From positions 71,808,058 through 71,872,057 of the forward strand of contig CM031878.1 in NCBI GenBank assembly GCA_018697195.1: DNA of 64,000 nt. Reading direction: 5' to 3'. The notes under the pieces are model-generated. The model had not been told where the DNA came from and made no database searches. It saw only the letters and a list, made by a program, of their open reading frames with translations. Shown here piece by piece: positions 40,929 through 53,984 of this stretch. Both the position numbers and the translations under genes were made by a program. How positions within the stretch are numbered: the first letter of the stretch is position 1; each line of letters begins with the position of its first letter. This stretch comes from Certhia americana (lineage: Eukaryota > Chordata > Aves > Passeriformes > Certhiidae).

Positions 40929-42304
40929 GAACTTGTCTGGCACACAAAATAATTTAAATTGCAATATTTATTTTGTATGCCCTTTATACAAAAGAAGCCA
41001 AAAAAGGCTTCTTTCTCTGTTGGGCCAAATATTGGGTTGACTCATAAACTAATGTGGTTCCTGCTTGAAGTACCTTACATGAGACAGCTTGGTTACCCCC
41101 TAATTTTTTTAACAAGTATTCCCTGCTTTCTCTTCAGACTTGGCTCTTTAGGGGTGCAGGGTAACCTTGATTTTTTGAGAGGAAGGCCTGCTCACACACT
41201 TAGGGAGTGATGCACATGATCTTTAAAAGCTGATCTTGATCTTTACAAGTTAATGGGCTTTGTGGGAAGCTGATGCAGTGATCTTCATTATGTTGTTCCA
41301 GCTGTCCTCTGTGGGGACCTGATGTGTTCCAGCATAGGGTCCAGCTCATAACAAAAAGTAACCCTTCAGTCCAAGGCTGACCATGTCCCAGAACAGCAGC
41401 GTGGGCTGTGTTTGGCTCTCAAGCATCATTAATTTTGCCATTCTACATTAAGATACACACAAAAAAAAATCCCTCCAAATAAAGTTTTTCCATCCTTTCT
41501 TCTGCAATGAAACAATTTTTTTTACTCATTCTCCAAAGCTGAGATTCTACCTCTCCCATGCATTACAATTTGGTCCTTGCAGCAGTGCCAGACCACTGCA
41601 ATAAAATGTTATCAAGTTACACAACACAATGCAAATTATAAGGTATATTCAGTGGCCCACAGGACACATAAACTACCAGGATTGGTATTCAGTGACTATG
41701 CCTTATGAAGTATTCCCATAAATGATATTGAAAAGCAGTAAGAGGCTCAGTAACTCAGGCAAGTTACTCCAACAAAAAACAAAGCAAGGAAATCAGTCCT
41801 TGCTGACATTCAAACAAACAAACAGTGTACAACAACTGCCATGCTCCTCAAAGCTAGTATTAGAGAATAAAAGTGGATTAATCTAATCTGTTTTTCAGTC
41901 AAGAATCCAAGCAACATCCTTTTCTTGCATTTGTATGCTTTCATGCATGCTTGAAGACCATTCAAGTTTGACTGAAAAAAATTTCACATTTCCTGATGAG
42001 TTTGACTGTTCATTTATAGACAATTATAGGTTTAAATGGAATCTTTTTGGTTGTATAGGTCATAGATTTGCAGTACTTTTGCTCAACTCTCAGGATTTAA
42101 TTTCCATAATCGGACAATTCCTGTTGTGAATATTAGAATAGTTTAGTATCTGACATCTGTATTTTGACAAAGGTAAAGGAGGCTGTTGTCAGCCTGTATA
42201 TCACAACAATGTTACTCTTTTCATTGCCACTATCCCTTACTGTGTCTGCTTGTTCATGTTGAAAATCAGCTTAATATGAAAACATTTTTTCCCTTGCACT
42301 CTTC

Positions 42305-42398
42305 CAAAAGAAACAGGAGAAAAAAGTGAAGGAAAAACGTGAAAGGAAGAAGAAGAAGGAAAAGAGAAAGATAAGATTTGGGAGTAAGGGAAAAGAGT
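42305..42398. repeat. Polypurine tract
   Basis: About 94 bases have a strongly A+G-biased + strand, with GAAGAAGAAGGAAAAGAGAAAG at its core and few pyrimidines. Such tracts can form triplex DNA, but no mirror symmetry long enough to argue for that was seen. Confidence 0.6.
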
Positions 42399-42772
42399 CG
42401 TATAGTACTTCAAAAGGAAGCTATTCAGTGCGGGAGGAAGTTCTGTTTACTTCTCTTGCCAGAAAAAAAAGAATTAAAAAAAATATGTCCTGAGGCGTTT
42501 TCAATTGCTGTCTTCATTTCATCATAATTTCATCAGATACATGCTAGAATTTCAAACATGTGTAAGACCATGAATTTTTTTCCTACCAGTTACACTCTAA
42601 TCTTCTCATGCTGATTTCTGAGCCTAATCTTTCAGTGAATTTCACATCAAGAGAGAGATAGCTGCAGAGGGAGAGCAGTTCAGAAGTCAGTGCTTCAATA
42701 CATTGGCAGAAAGTAGAGCTGTCAGTGAATTACACTATTATAAATAGGACATTGCATAAAACAAGTGCACAT

Positions 42773-42857
42773 TGGAAGAGACTCATGAAAAGAGTCTCTC
42801 ATGGAAGAGACTCAACCTATTTGATAAATTCCTTGAAAGGAATTCAAAATTCCTTTC
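42773..42857. repeat. Cluster of short direct and inverted repeats
   Basis: TGGAAGAGACTCA occurs twice (42,773-42,785 and 42,802-42,814). Between the copies lies GAGTCTCT (42,792-42,799), the exact reverse complement of the AGAGACTC in each copy. A separate perfect 10-bp hairpin follows: GAAAGGAATT at 42,835-42,844 and AATTCCTTTC at 42,848-42,857, with a three-base loop. No family of mobile element is recognised. Confidence 0.75.
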
Positions 42858-45800
42858 CAATTATGAGGAATGTTCTTAAACTCATTAAAACACTTTGTCT
42901 TTCAAATATATGATGCCATGAAACCTTGGCTGGGTTCTTCTTGAAAGGATGAGGGAAACAAAGATTCACATGAAGCTTCTTTCGCATGAAGATTTTTTAT
43001 CTCTTTTATATTTTAAGAGAAAGGATTTTCATTATTATGCTGTTGCTATGACCTTCCATGAAAAGCAAGAAATCTCTCAAGGTTTGTAACATGAAGAAAC
43101 AGCTCATTATCTCTAGTTGTTTTCAATATGGTTTACACCTTTATTTGTATGTATACTTCAAGACAAATTTTGAATCAAATGCACAGTCCACCATTAGCCC
43201 TCTAAAATGGAGATGTTATCTTTTCATTAATATTAGCATTAAGGAGTCTAATTCTGTCAAGATGCTTTAAAAATGCCAAAAATATTTATTCCGTGGATAT
43301 GGGCATGGTCTCAACATTCACTCCATTGCTAATCACTTCCATTCATATCTGTGAAGCCTGCTGTGGTACCTTTCACTTGGAGTCACCTCTATTTTTCCAG
43401 CATTTTTTTCCTGGAATGCCTACCTCGTCTTTGTCAGTAGCAGCTGAAGACTTTCCCCTAATTCAAACTCCTTGTCACACTACCTCCTGCCCTGTGTTTG
43501 ACTCTTTGTTGAGCTCAGTGTCCTCCCTCAAAGCTTGCTCTTGCTTCTAAGTCTGTGCCTTAGACCCTTAATTTGTGTTGGCTCACAGTGTGGTTGCTGT
43601 GAGCTCTGCACCTGCTCCTACCCCACATCAGTGGCTGAATTCTTGCAAATGACTGTTTCCAAGGGAGACTCAGGCAGAAACTTAAAAATAACAGTGGAGC
43701 AAGCTATGCAGGGCAACCTTGAGCCTGTGCACACAGCGACTGCCAGTGCAGTCTCCCTTCAGAACTGCACCACGCAGTCATCAGCCCAAAATCTGTGCAC
43801 ACTCGGGCTTCCCTATGCCTAGCCAAGACAGCACCTGCATGAACAACACTAGCCTGTTAGCAGCTCTGGCTGATCCAAACTCTGTTTGCCCAAATGTACA
43901 ATGAATGCTGACAATCTCCTTGCTTATAAGCACAGTGCCTCTGGGAGACCTGAGGCTAAGCCTTGCCAAAACCAGCATGGCTGTTTTGCAAGCATGAAGA
44001 AAATTAGGAAAGATCTGCTTGAGACAAAACTCCCAGTTTCCCAAAAAGATTAAATCAAAACCACAACTTTCCCATCTAGGTCCCAAAATATCAAAATTTT
44101 TTTTGCTTTTTATTAAAAAAAGAACATGGAAGACAGGAAAGCATAAGAAATTTTGTAGGAGAAGAAACCAAAATTTCAGTTTTTCCCTATAACCTGGATG
44201 GGCTAAAAGAATTAACTTCATTACCATGTCCATGAATTTATGAGAAAATAATGCAAAACAATCCTTTCTTTACATTTTTTCTTGTATGACTGTAAAACTT
44301 ATAAACTCAATTATAACTTAAGACAATTAGAAACAATGTCTGAATTGTAACTCAAAATTCATTATCACCATATGAATGCAGACACACTCAATTACTTTAA
44401 CAAAGAACAGCTGTGTTGTTGTGGGGTTTCCATTTGCTTCCCATTAATGATTAATTTTTAACAATCTCCAAGACCTGCAAATTAATAAAAAAAATTGGTT
44501 AATAAGGAATATTAATAAAGGGAACCTTTTTAACATTTGGCTTTCATTGTGCATTGATATGGATGTTATTCATTTTTACTTTGGGCCACATGAGGGAAAA
44601 AGCACTTTTTAGGGAGCAACAGCCTTCTTGAGGAAATCAAACCCATATTCAATAAAAATCAGGTATTTTTAGTATTGTAAAATACTGGCTACGTTTTATA
44701 AAAACAATAATTTCTCTATATAATTTTAGTTATTGTCCAGCTTGTTAAAGATTTGACTGAGATGAAGATATAAAGCAATATAAGGTAGTTGGCTCTAAAT
44801 ATTTAGTGAGGGTATTTAAAACTCTTATAGCTGCTACTTTCTTCCTAGTCCCCAATGCTAAACATTAATCCCTTTCATAAACTGCACTCCTAAATTAGAG
44901 ATGAGTCAAGGCATTATTTTATTACTCAAACTCTACTTTCGCTTCAGAAAATTTTTGTGCTCTAGTACTTTTGGGGTTTTAAGTGGATCTAGAGCTTGTA
45001 CTGCTGATAAGAAATTCTTGGGTTGAAAATTAATATAGATTATAGTTACAAAATTTTCAGACTGAAATCTTCCAGTTGTGAAAACCTACTCCATATATTT
45101 TTCTTTAAAAATAAATTCTACAATCAAACAAACCTTCAATCCTTCAACATTTGTTTGGAAGTAAACTGAGCAGAGAATATACTTTCACCCCATATTGAAA
45201 TATAACATTTCCATATACTTGTACTTGTTGCTGGTGAGAGGGAATTACAAAAGCATTGTTTCATTTTGAAACAATAAAACAGCACAAGAACACAACAAGA
45301 CCTTTGGATAAAATGAACTAATGACAATAAGTCTCTAACAAATCTCACCAAACTGATATATGACTGTATGGAAATCATTCCAAAACATACCTGTAGAGTG
45401 GAAATACACAGATGCTTCACACTGATACTTATCAATTTTTATTTATTGCCTAATGAATACTCAAAATTTATAAAGCATACTATCTTTAATTTCAGAGATA
45501 ACACGAAATATACAAAGACAAAGATTGAATTGTCTCCTTGATGGATATAATACAAAGCCACTTAGCTGAAACACTGGCAAGGCCATGAAAACATTTTAAA
45601 AGTTGTGACAAAAAAAGACAGGGTATAATAATATAAGAGAACTTTTAGAAATTTATTGCTGATACAGAGGAATCTCTTAAGTATATCTTCAGATCCTTGT
45701 AAAAGTCATTGCGTTTACAAGGTCAAAATGATTAAAAATAACACAGTGGGTAGAAGACTAAAGAGACAGCAAAGAAGCTAAGTGATTTATTTTTTTTGGT

Positions 45801-47559
45801 TTGGAACAGGGAAAAGGGAGGAAATATCTTGTTTTAGTGCTGATCTTTAAAGATAATGAAGGTGAAGCATTGTCAAACACAGACACATAAAAGAATAAGA
45901 CAGAAGAACTCTAGAAATTGTAGTAACATAAATTACTCAGGCATGATGCCAGAGCTGTGCAGAAAATTCTGAGCAGTTATGCTCCAGTTCATTATCCCTG
46001 GACATTTTCTGGATGTGGAGTGAGGGAAAGAATCCTCTGAAGCCATATCCTCCTCTTTTAATCTAACTAATATAAATGAGACTCATTTCATTTACTATAA
46101 AAAGGGACAAGTTCTCCAAAGGTACAGCAAAGCAGATTCAGTGAATAAAAGCATAAAGAAAAATTATTTCCTGGATGCAAACAGCACATAATGACCAAAG
46201 TACAACTGAATGTTCAGAGATCAGCAGAGAAAAAGTAAGAACTCAGGTGAATAGTGAAGACTGATTTCCAAAAACCTCTGTTTTAAAGTAATTAGTTCAT
46301 TTCAGATCTGGCAGCACTTTTTTGAATTGTGCTTTTATTTCACCAGCATGAATGGTATAGAGACCTGAATTTATGAAACCCTTAGCATAAATCCACCCTT
46401 GTGGATCAGTTTCTACCTCATCAAAAGCTTCACAGCACTACAGAGACCACCCACCACCAGGCAGCCACAACTAACCAGCTCACCACATGGCTCCTGCTTC
46501 TGGTTTCCAACCCTCACATATACAATCTCTCAAATGCTTTTCCCACACTGCAAAAACCACAGAACTCACAGAAAGCCAAAAACAGGAGGTAGACAGTGCA
46601 GCAGGGGAGTAAGTCCAATCCAATCTCCAAACCATCATTTTTGTCCAAGATGACATTTTGACCATTTTCACAGGTAGACTGTAGGATAATCTAGCCTCCC
46701 TCGTAGCCCCACTTGGCAGCAACAGCAGCAACAGATTTGTCTAAGAGAAGGAATTTAAAAGTGAGACCATTTCTGCAGTATATCTCAGCACTAAGGCCTG
46801 TTTGTGATATGCAAGGAACCAATAAAAAATGTCTTCATACAGCACATCATCAACAACTCCTCATGTTAAATCTGCATAGAGCAATGCCGTCCTTTAGCAA
46901 AAGCATGTTGTGGTCCTGACCAGCCCTCGTGCAGTTACTGGGTTTAATGTAAAGACAAACCTTGATTCCAGCTTAGGACAGTGATTCACAAATCAGCCTT
47001 TATCTGTTGGCAGAAACTGGCTTGGAGAGCATTATTCCACATCCATTAATGTCAGTATAGTAATAAACTTTCTTGTAAAATGCAAAAAACATATTAAGCT
47101 GTCCAACACAGTACTATAAGCATATATTTTTTAAATGGAAAAATGTTTATCTAATAACATTTCATGTCAGCATCAATGGGACAAAGGCTAATTTTAATTT
47201 TTTTTTTAATTAAATAAATCTATCAACAAGCAATAATAGATGGTGAACATACTAATACATCAAAATCTCAGGGAAATTACTTTGATTAATGCCATTAACA
47301 GAGAGCAGGTCTCACTTACATTTCTCTCCAGTATGCACAGCAGGACATATCAGAATGTTAATTTGGATATAAGAATAAATCTTCAGTTTTCCATTTGCTT
47401 GATTAAATGTTTAGGTATACAGAAGGCAACACTTAACAATTAATGTCAAACTCCTCAGTTACCATTTCCTGTCTAGCATCCTCGCAAAACACACCTACCC
47501 AGTGTTAAGTCCCATACTAAAAGACATAATCCTAAAAAAATAATCCCAGCTAAAAGTAG
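42858..47559. other. Non-coding DNA with a GC-richer patch
   Basis: 43,290-43,990 is noticeably less AT-rich than its flanks and contains the longest open frame in the window (44,233 to 43,781, minus strand, 150 codons). The peptide has no motif I recognise, and its N-terminal part is a translation of T/A-rich DNA. The rest, including two-strand overlapping frames at 46,399-46,731, shows nothing assignable. Confidence 0.5.
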
Positions 47560-47870
47560 AATTTTTCACACACTAGTTAATTACTTTGTCCTTGCTCTGG
47601 ATGCCTGTGTTACAGCAGTGAAGTGAATTTAACCTGTACCATATAATTTAAATGCTGTGTTTCTGCCTCTCTCAGTCTGCTAATCTCCCCTGCAAATACC
47701 ATGAGTGTCGCATGTAAACCCGTGTTAGCATTTGATGGACTGCACTAATTAGTCTCACACCTAACTGCTAATCAGCTTCATTCTGAAGGTTCACCTCTTG
47801 CCAATTGCAGAACACAGTAACTAGACCATAATTTTTAGGGTTTCACAGCATTACTGAGTCTTACAACAGG
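47560..47870. promoter_or_regulatory. Candidate conserved non-coding element (enhancer-like texture)
   Basis: The block is free of simple repeats and more balanced in base composition than its flanks. It is dense in homeodomain-like sites: CTGCTAATC twice (near 47,687 and 47,765), TAATTAG at 47,746-47,752 and CCAATTG near 47,800. This resembles avian or mammalian conserved developmental enhancers, but conservation cannot be shown from a single sequence. The call is an inference from texture only. Confidence 0.25.
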
Positions 47871-50800
47871 TAAAATCAGTCAGTTGTTCAAACTTGACAG
47901 TATAAAAAAGAAATAATGGATCAGCAACATCATACAGAGTGGAATACTAAAAAAGGTAGCTATTTTTCTTTTCACTCTATTCTTTAGACAGATCAGTATT
48001 AACCATGGATTCACACCATTTGCTACTGTTGGAGACCCCACCATTCATCAGCAAAATGGCTTTTAGATGGCTCTACCCCAATAGCCATAAAAAAACAACA
48101 TAAATTTGTCTTTGTCCTTTCTAAAGCTTTGCATTTTCCACTGTTTTGTCTACAAATCAAACTAAACAGAAGTCAAGAATGTACAATTATATATCTAGAT
48201 TAAATAATCCATGTAACACTGCTATTAGGAAGAAAAACATTGCTACAAGTCTGTCTTAGGGACAGGTTCCATGTCATTGACTCTCATACTGCTGGGAACA
48301 GCTTCTTACTAATACGTTTTTGAACTGGAAAAGCATCCAGACATGATGCTGAGAAGAAGCTGTTTACACCAGTTATGTCCTAAGGTTTTTCCCACCTTTC
48401 AAAATACATCAGCTATATTCTGTATATTCAGTACACTTCATGCTAACTCAAATTGTTCATTTGGATAGTCTGGTTTTGCAGAGTTCTGCATCTCCTGACT
48501 AATCCTATTATGAAATATTTTCATTCTTGTTGATACTCTAAGGTAAGCCTTTCCAGGTGTCAGATGCAGATTTCATGTATTTTTCACTATGAGATTGATT
48601 GTGTCATTAAAGCTATTTTCAAATCCTTTGAGTTTTGTTGTCTATTCCACCAGAAAAAATAGGAACGCGTGGGATGCACAGCCATTACTTCACCCAAACT
48701 AAAGCATCTCAAATATTCTACTCTGAAAATGAATAGCTAGTATGAATTAATTTGGTTTTTTCATACCAGTGTAGCACTTGTAGCATACAGTGTGTCCCGC
48801 TAGGAACACTTACTAATCTCCTACAGGGAGATTAACTTAGGAGGCCTAATACCTAGACTATTAAATTTTCTATATTAATATATTTAGTTTTTTGGGGGTT
48901 TTCTCACATTCAAGGCATTGACAGTTTTATCTGGTATATATGAATATCAGATATTACAGCTGGTAAATACTGAGGGAAAAAGCTAAAACATCATAATATA
49001 TTACTCAGTAGAAATGTAATGGTCTATATTTTTTTGTTGCTGTAGTTGTGGAGCTTTTCTGATATAAGTTCATAACACTGGATATGGCATCCAATATCCC
49101 CCATAGCTCACAGAATTTGATTCTTAATAGAATATTTACTCAGTGTAGCAGACTTTAAAATTGAGATATGGGCAAACAATGGTAATATATAGCTAATTGT
49201 AAAAATCTGAAGATTCTGAAAGTTATGAGTTACTTCACTAACGTATTGAAAATTTCCAGCATCAGCAACAGTTAATCAGTCTCAAAAAATACTTATTATT
49301 TAAATTTGTAAATATTCTTATATCATTTCAATCATAGATACATTTGATATTACTAGATTAATATACTTTCACTGACATTCATATACAAATTCACCTACTA
49401 ATTTGTTCATTGTATTGTAGCTTGTCATTATAAAGTTAGTAATATGTGCAACTCTAACAAACTTGCTTATAACGTAGCTTAAAAAACTCTCAGTACAAAA
49501 AAGTTATAATGCAGAAATTTCTTAGTGTCTTGTTTTTCCTCAGATTTGCCTGAGGCGACTAGGGATCCTGCAAGATGGGACTCTAAAAACTTCACATGCT
49601 TTTCTGTTTTTATTTTCTGACACTTGCCAAAGTCTCAAAAAATTAAATATGTCTTACTCTCTTTCCATTTTCCCCTACTCTTCCACTGTTCCGAGTCTCC
49701 ATATTTGGAAGAAATCTCTGGGCAAACAGACTAGATTTAATAAAATCTTCTTTTCTATGTAATATTCTCTACCAGTCTGTTATTATAAAATAAAAGTAGA
49801 GGTATTTGATATTAGTGCTAGACATATTACAGCTGAATGACAATACTAAAAACTTCAAATGCATATTCAAATATTATTATTGCATTGTCTTATGTAGAAA
49901 ATATTCCTCAACAGAGCAGGAGTTCATGTGGTACATAATCTTGATTTGAAGAACAGACTTCATTTGATTTTCATGCCCAAATCACTCAAAACACTCACAT
50001 ATGCCCACACCTCAGCAGGATGTCTACTGGAAAACCATCACAAGGGATTATATTCATGTAAGTACCCATGCACTATTGCTGAATGGAGAGCAATTCTGTA
50101 TTAATAGTCTATTATTGTTTAACCTGCAAAGGTCAGGTCTACAAGGACATTAAATTGAAACAATTTTCATCACCCATTTTTTCGTTAAAACTTCTGCCTT
50201 CTCCCAGTCCAGTTCTGATCTGGATAAGAGGACTGCAGGGTGTTCTTTGAAGTAACAGTCTGTACTCAAAACAGGTGTCATTTTTTCAGAGAAACTAGAA
50301 AAAAAATGGCCAATAATTACAATGGTTCTGCAATTATAACAGCACTAATTTGTCAATGCTATTTGACACTTCTGGTTTTGAATGGCTATAGGGCAAATTT
50401 AGTCTACCAGATTATAAAATGAGGTAACCATATGGTATTTTGTAGTTTCTTTTTGCTTTTCTGATCTTAATGAAATCCTCAGACTAAAAGTTGTTTTCCA
50501 CAGAAAGCATAAGGAAAATATTAGATAGACATTTTCAGTGTTCCTAGGACAATGGATATGAAGGCATGCCAAACCACTTGTAACTAGATTAATATTATCT
50601 AACTGAAGCAAAGTACTCTTAAAACACTGAAGAAATAGACAAGGTACAGGTAAGTGTTAGGGAAGTACTTGGACTGCTGGGAGGAAGGGATCAGCAGAGA
50701 ATGGAAGTTTCAGCAGCTGCTCCAGAAGAGAAAGAACCACTAAACATCTTCTGGTACCACCTAAATTTAAGGGTAACAAAATTTATGAAAGAAGCTTTCA

Positions 50801-53800
50801 CAGTTTATCTGGAACTGAAATAAATAAGATGATGATGAACTATGTACAGTCAGGTATTTGTTGAACAGAATTTATAAACCACAAGATACTGTTGTTATTG
50901 GGAAGATTTCTCATATTGTGGAATTTCTGATCATATTTTGATTGACCTTGTGGGATTACAGGCAAATAAAGAAGCACAGATTTTCACCTTTCCAGGAAAA
51001 AATGTAAGCTAAACAAGATTTTTGGAAGGAAGAAGAATGCTAAAAAAAAGAAAAAAAAAAAATGTTCATTGGTCTTTGTGTTTTGGGGGCTTTTTTTCCT
51101 AAAGATATCATGATTATTAACTACATAATTGTAACAGAAAAGAATACAACTAAAAAAAAAAACCAAAAACCAAAACCAGTTTGAAAGAAATTGAATCTGT
51201 CATAAATGAAGTGCTGGTATCAGAAGAAGATAGATGAGTGACTGATAAAAAACCTGAGGTTCATGAGAGTATTCTCAACCCCAAGAGTACTGATGTTACC
51301 AGTATTTGGAGGCAGGGGTGTGGAATTGACTTTGTCTTTGTATAGTCTTCTGCAATACAGCAACTACTGCCTGTTTTTGAGGGAAAATTCATTGTTTACT
51401 GGCATTCAAAGTGAAAAGCTTCTGCTTTACTTTTGTGAAGAAGTTCAGCAAAAGCAAATCAGTGATGAGCAAGGCTGTTAAGGTCTACAGAGATTCCCTA
51501 AAATGCATATCAAACTGAAAGGGAGAAGCTACTCTCCATACACCCCTGTGTATACTAGTTCAGGTACAGAGAAAAATAAAATTAATATTCATATTTTAGA
51601 TTCGAATGCACACAAAATGTTCAGAGGCATTTCTCATTTGAATTTATACATTTCATGTATTAACAAGGGAAAAATTAAAGAAATGTAGAGGATCCTGTAA
51701 TTCACCCAAGTGAAATAATTAGAAAAATTACAAAGAGCCTCAAGCGGGTAGATCTGAAAGTAGGTGCAGACAAGTTACTTAGAAAAGGCACCTGGTTTTA
51801 GATATCAGAAGTACGTAAATTAGTATCTGCTAACATTATCTACAAATATATTTCTGCCGCTTAAGTATCTGAATACAGGATCTGGTATTTCACGTCTCAA
51901 GTCATACTTCTATGGCTAATTACTATCTCTGTTTCCTCTGCAAGGTGATCCACTGACTGTTGTTTCACATGTGACATTGGGCAGAGGAGAGGTAAGAGGG
52001 AAGTTACCTCCCTAGATCCAACATGGGCAAGTCTGCTTCCAAAATGCCGTCAGTTCTGGGAATCCTTTTACCCCGACTTAGAAAAGCTTGAGAAACCAAA
52101 GGGGTGCAGTAGAGGACTGTAAAAATGGTTGGCAGATAGCAAGAAGCTGAGAGAAACTGGGTTGCATCATATCTGTCCTAGCAGAAGTTTTGTAGCTTCC
52201 AAACTACAGGCTTATAAATGTACAACTTTAGACCTGAAGATTACTCTGTGACCTGTGTGTAGCTGAGTGCCACATGAGGAGATCAGCAGCAGCAGTCTTG
52301 GAAAGAAACTCCAAGACAAGACTATTGACATCTGGGTTTTAAGGTATTTTTCTTACAAATTTTTTAGCTACCTCTTAGCAAGAGTTTATCTCTTACCAGA
52401 GTTTGCAGGTAACATGAAGTACAGTGCAAGAAGGACTTGACAGTGGAGTGAGTTCTTGGCTCATGAGTCAGAAAGCTGACAAGCACAGAAAGCAAGTTTG
52501 GTAAAAATGGGCCACATAATGGTCCACTTTGTCTCTTATTGACAGGGACCCAGGAGGAGAGGCCATGAGTTCCCTCCTTCACTTCATGCTTTGCTCTCTA
52601 TGGAGCTCTTTCTATCACTGCCACAATTAAACTGAACATTGACATTAATTACAATGTAAAGAAACTGTACCTCCTGCACATTTAAAAGACTGACACTCCA
52701 TCAGAGAAACAATTCACTCTGTATTGTTCATATATTTTGCCATCTTGTGATGTAAATGGTGCTCCTGGCATGGTCACTATTGACATTATTTCAAAGATTT
52801 CTTTCTGACATACAAACCATTCATTTAGTTGTGCATCTCACTGGAAAGAAAGAATGAGGAATAAAGCAGAACAATGCTCTCCTAATCTGTTTTAGCAGGA
52901 GATCATGTTAGTCATCAGTGTCTGAACCCTGTATAGTTTCCATTTCCCTCCTCCATTGTGGATAAAACAGAGCTGACAACACATATTTTTCTTTGTCAAA
53001 ACATTTCCATTTCACCTACTTTTCAGTGCACAGACATCTTAAGAGCCATAACTTAGGCCAAGATTACAAGAACATTTTTCTTGCTATCTTAATATGAAAA
53101 AGGTACATGCACTAGATCCTTAACAGGAGTTTTAAAACTTGTCACAGATAAAACAGGATTTCCCAAATGATAGTGTCAAATAGAGAAAAAAAAATAGCCT
53201 AGGCTGTTATCAGATTAGAGTGAGAGGGCTAGGCCAATACTGTCTTCTATATCTCATCATACACATCATGTTCAGCTGTTTCAAAAGTCATTCAAGCACA
53301 TTATACAGTTTTGGTTGGCTGAAATGCAGTATACACATCTCTCTCTATTTCCTTGACTGATGCTTTTTTATCTCTTAGAGAATGGCTAAAGCAGACACAG
53401 ATTGTTTGTGCAAAGCCTTGCCTTGCAGAAAAAGAGGTTTGGTGTTGAGAAATGTGTCCAGGCATATTTATCCTGAGGATTATGTAAAAAATCATGGTAA
53501 AAAGCATGCACACAAATATATTGCTCTGGGTTCCATATATGAAGTCATAATAAAGTTGTCCTTCAAATATTTATTTCTTAGTGTGAAATAAAAAGACTAC
53601 CAATAAATCAAAATGCTGAATCTGCACACTACACACTACTGCAAAATGAAAGGCTAAACAAAAACAAGTATTTACCAGTCATAGCACACAATTACATTAT
53701 TCCTGTAATGCAAATTCAGGAATTTCTACACATAAATAGTCACAAAGCTGACCAGGCTGATGAGAAAAGGGTTCTTAAGGCTCTTTTATCCAGAGCAAAA

Positions 53801-53984
53801 TTGCTATTATGTGCAGGAATATCATTTCTGGATTCCAGGATTCTTGTATCCAAAGTGAAGAACTGTGCATGTGATGCCTTAAGTTTTAGTTTTTGTATTT
53901 TTCAGATTCTGTGCTGTTTTAGTGTGTAGTTCTGAGTTTCCTGTTAAGTGCTACTAAGCTCACAGAGTAGGCAGACAAAACAAT
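47871..53984. other. AT-rich non-coding DNA, no gene seen
   Basis: All open frames are under about 75 codons. An A-rich tract lies at 51,042-51,062. No repeat family, RNA gene or exon can be supported. Confidence 0.55.
51042..51062. repeat. A-rich tract (A8-G-A12)
   Basis: Eight A, one G and twelve A in a row form a simple repeat with no recognisable element upstream. Confidence 0.75.

Larger units (their letters stand above)
38146..42304. other. AT-rich non-coding DNA, no gene seen
   Basis: The longest frame is 125 codons (39,457-39,834, + strand). It is rich in Phe, Leu, Ile and Ser with no known motif, and I treat it as chance. A purine-rich patch lies at 39,010-39,075 and a TTAC-rich patch at 40,861-40,928. 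The region at 39,760-40,150 is less AT-rich but cannot be assigned to a repeat or exon. Confidence 0.5.

Noticed and set aside
43781..44233. 150-codon minus-strand open frame as a gene
   Set aside because: No domain, no homology I recognise, no promoter or splice context. The N-terminal part translates T/A-rich DNA.
46399..46731. Overlapping frames on both strands as an exon
   Set aside because: Overlap on opposite strands, no splice sites in register and no recognised peptide.
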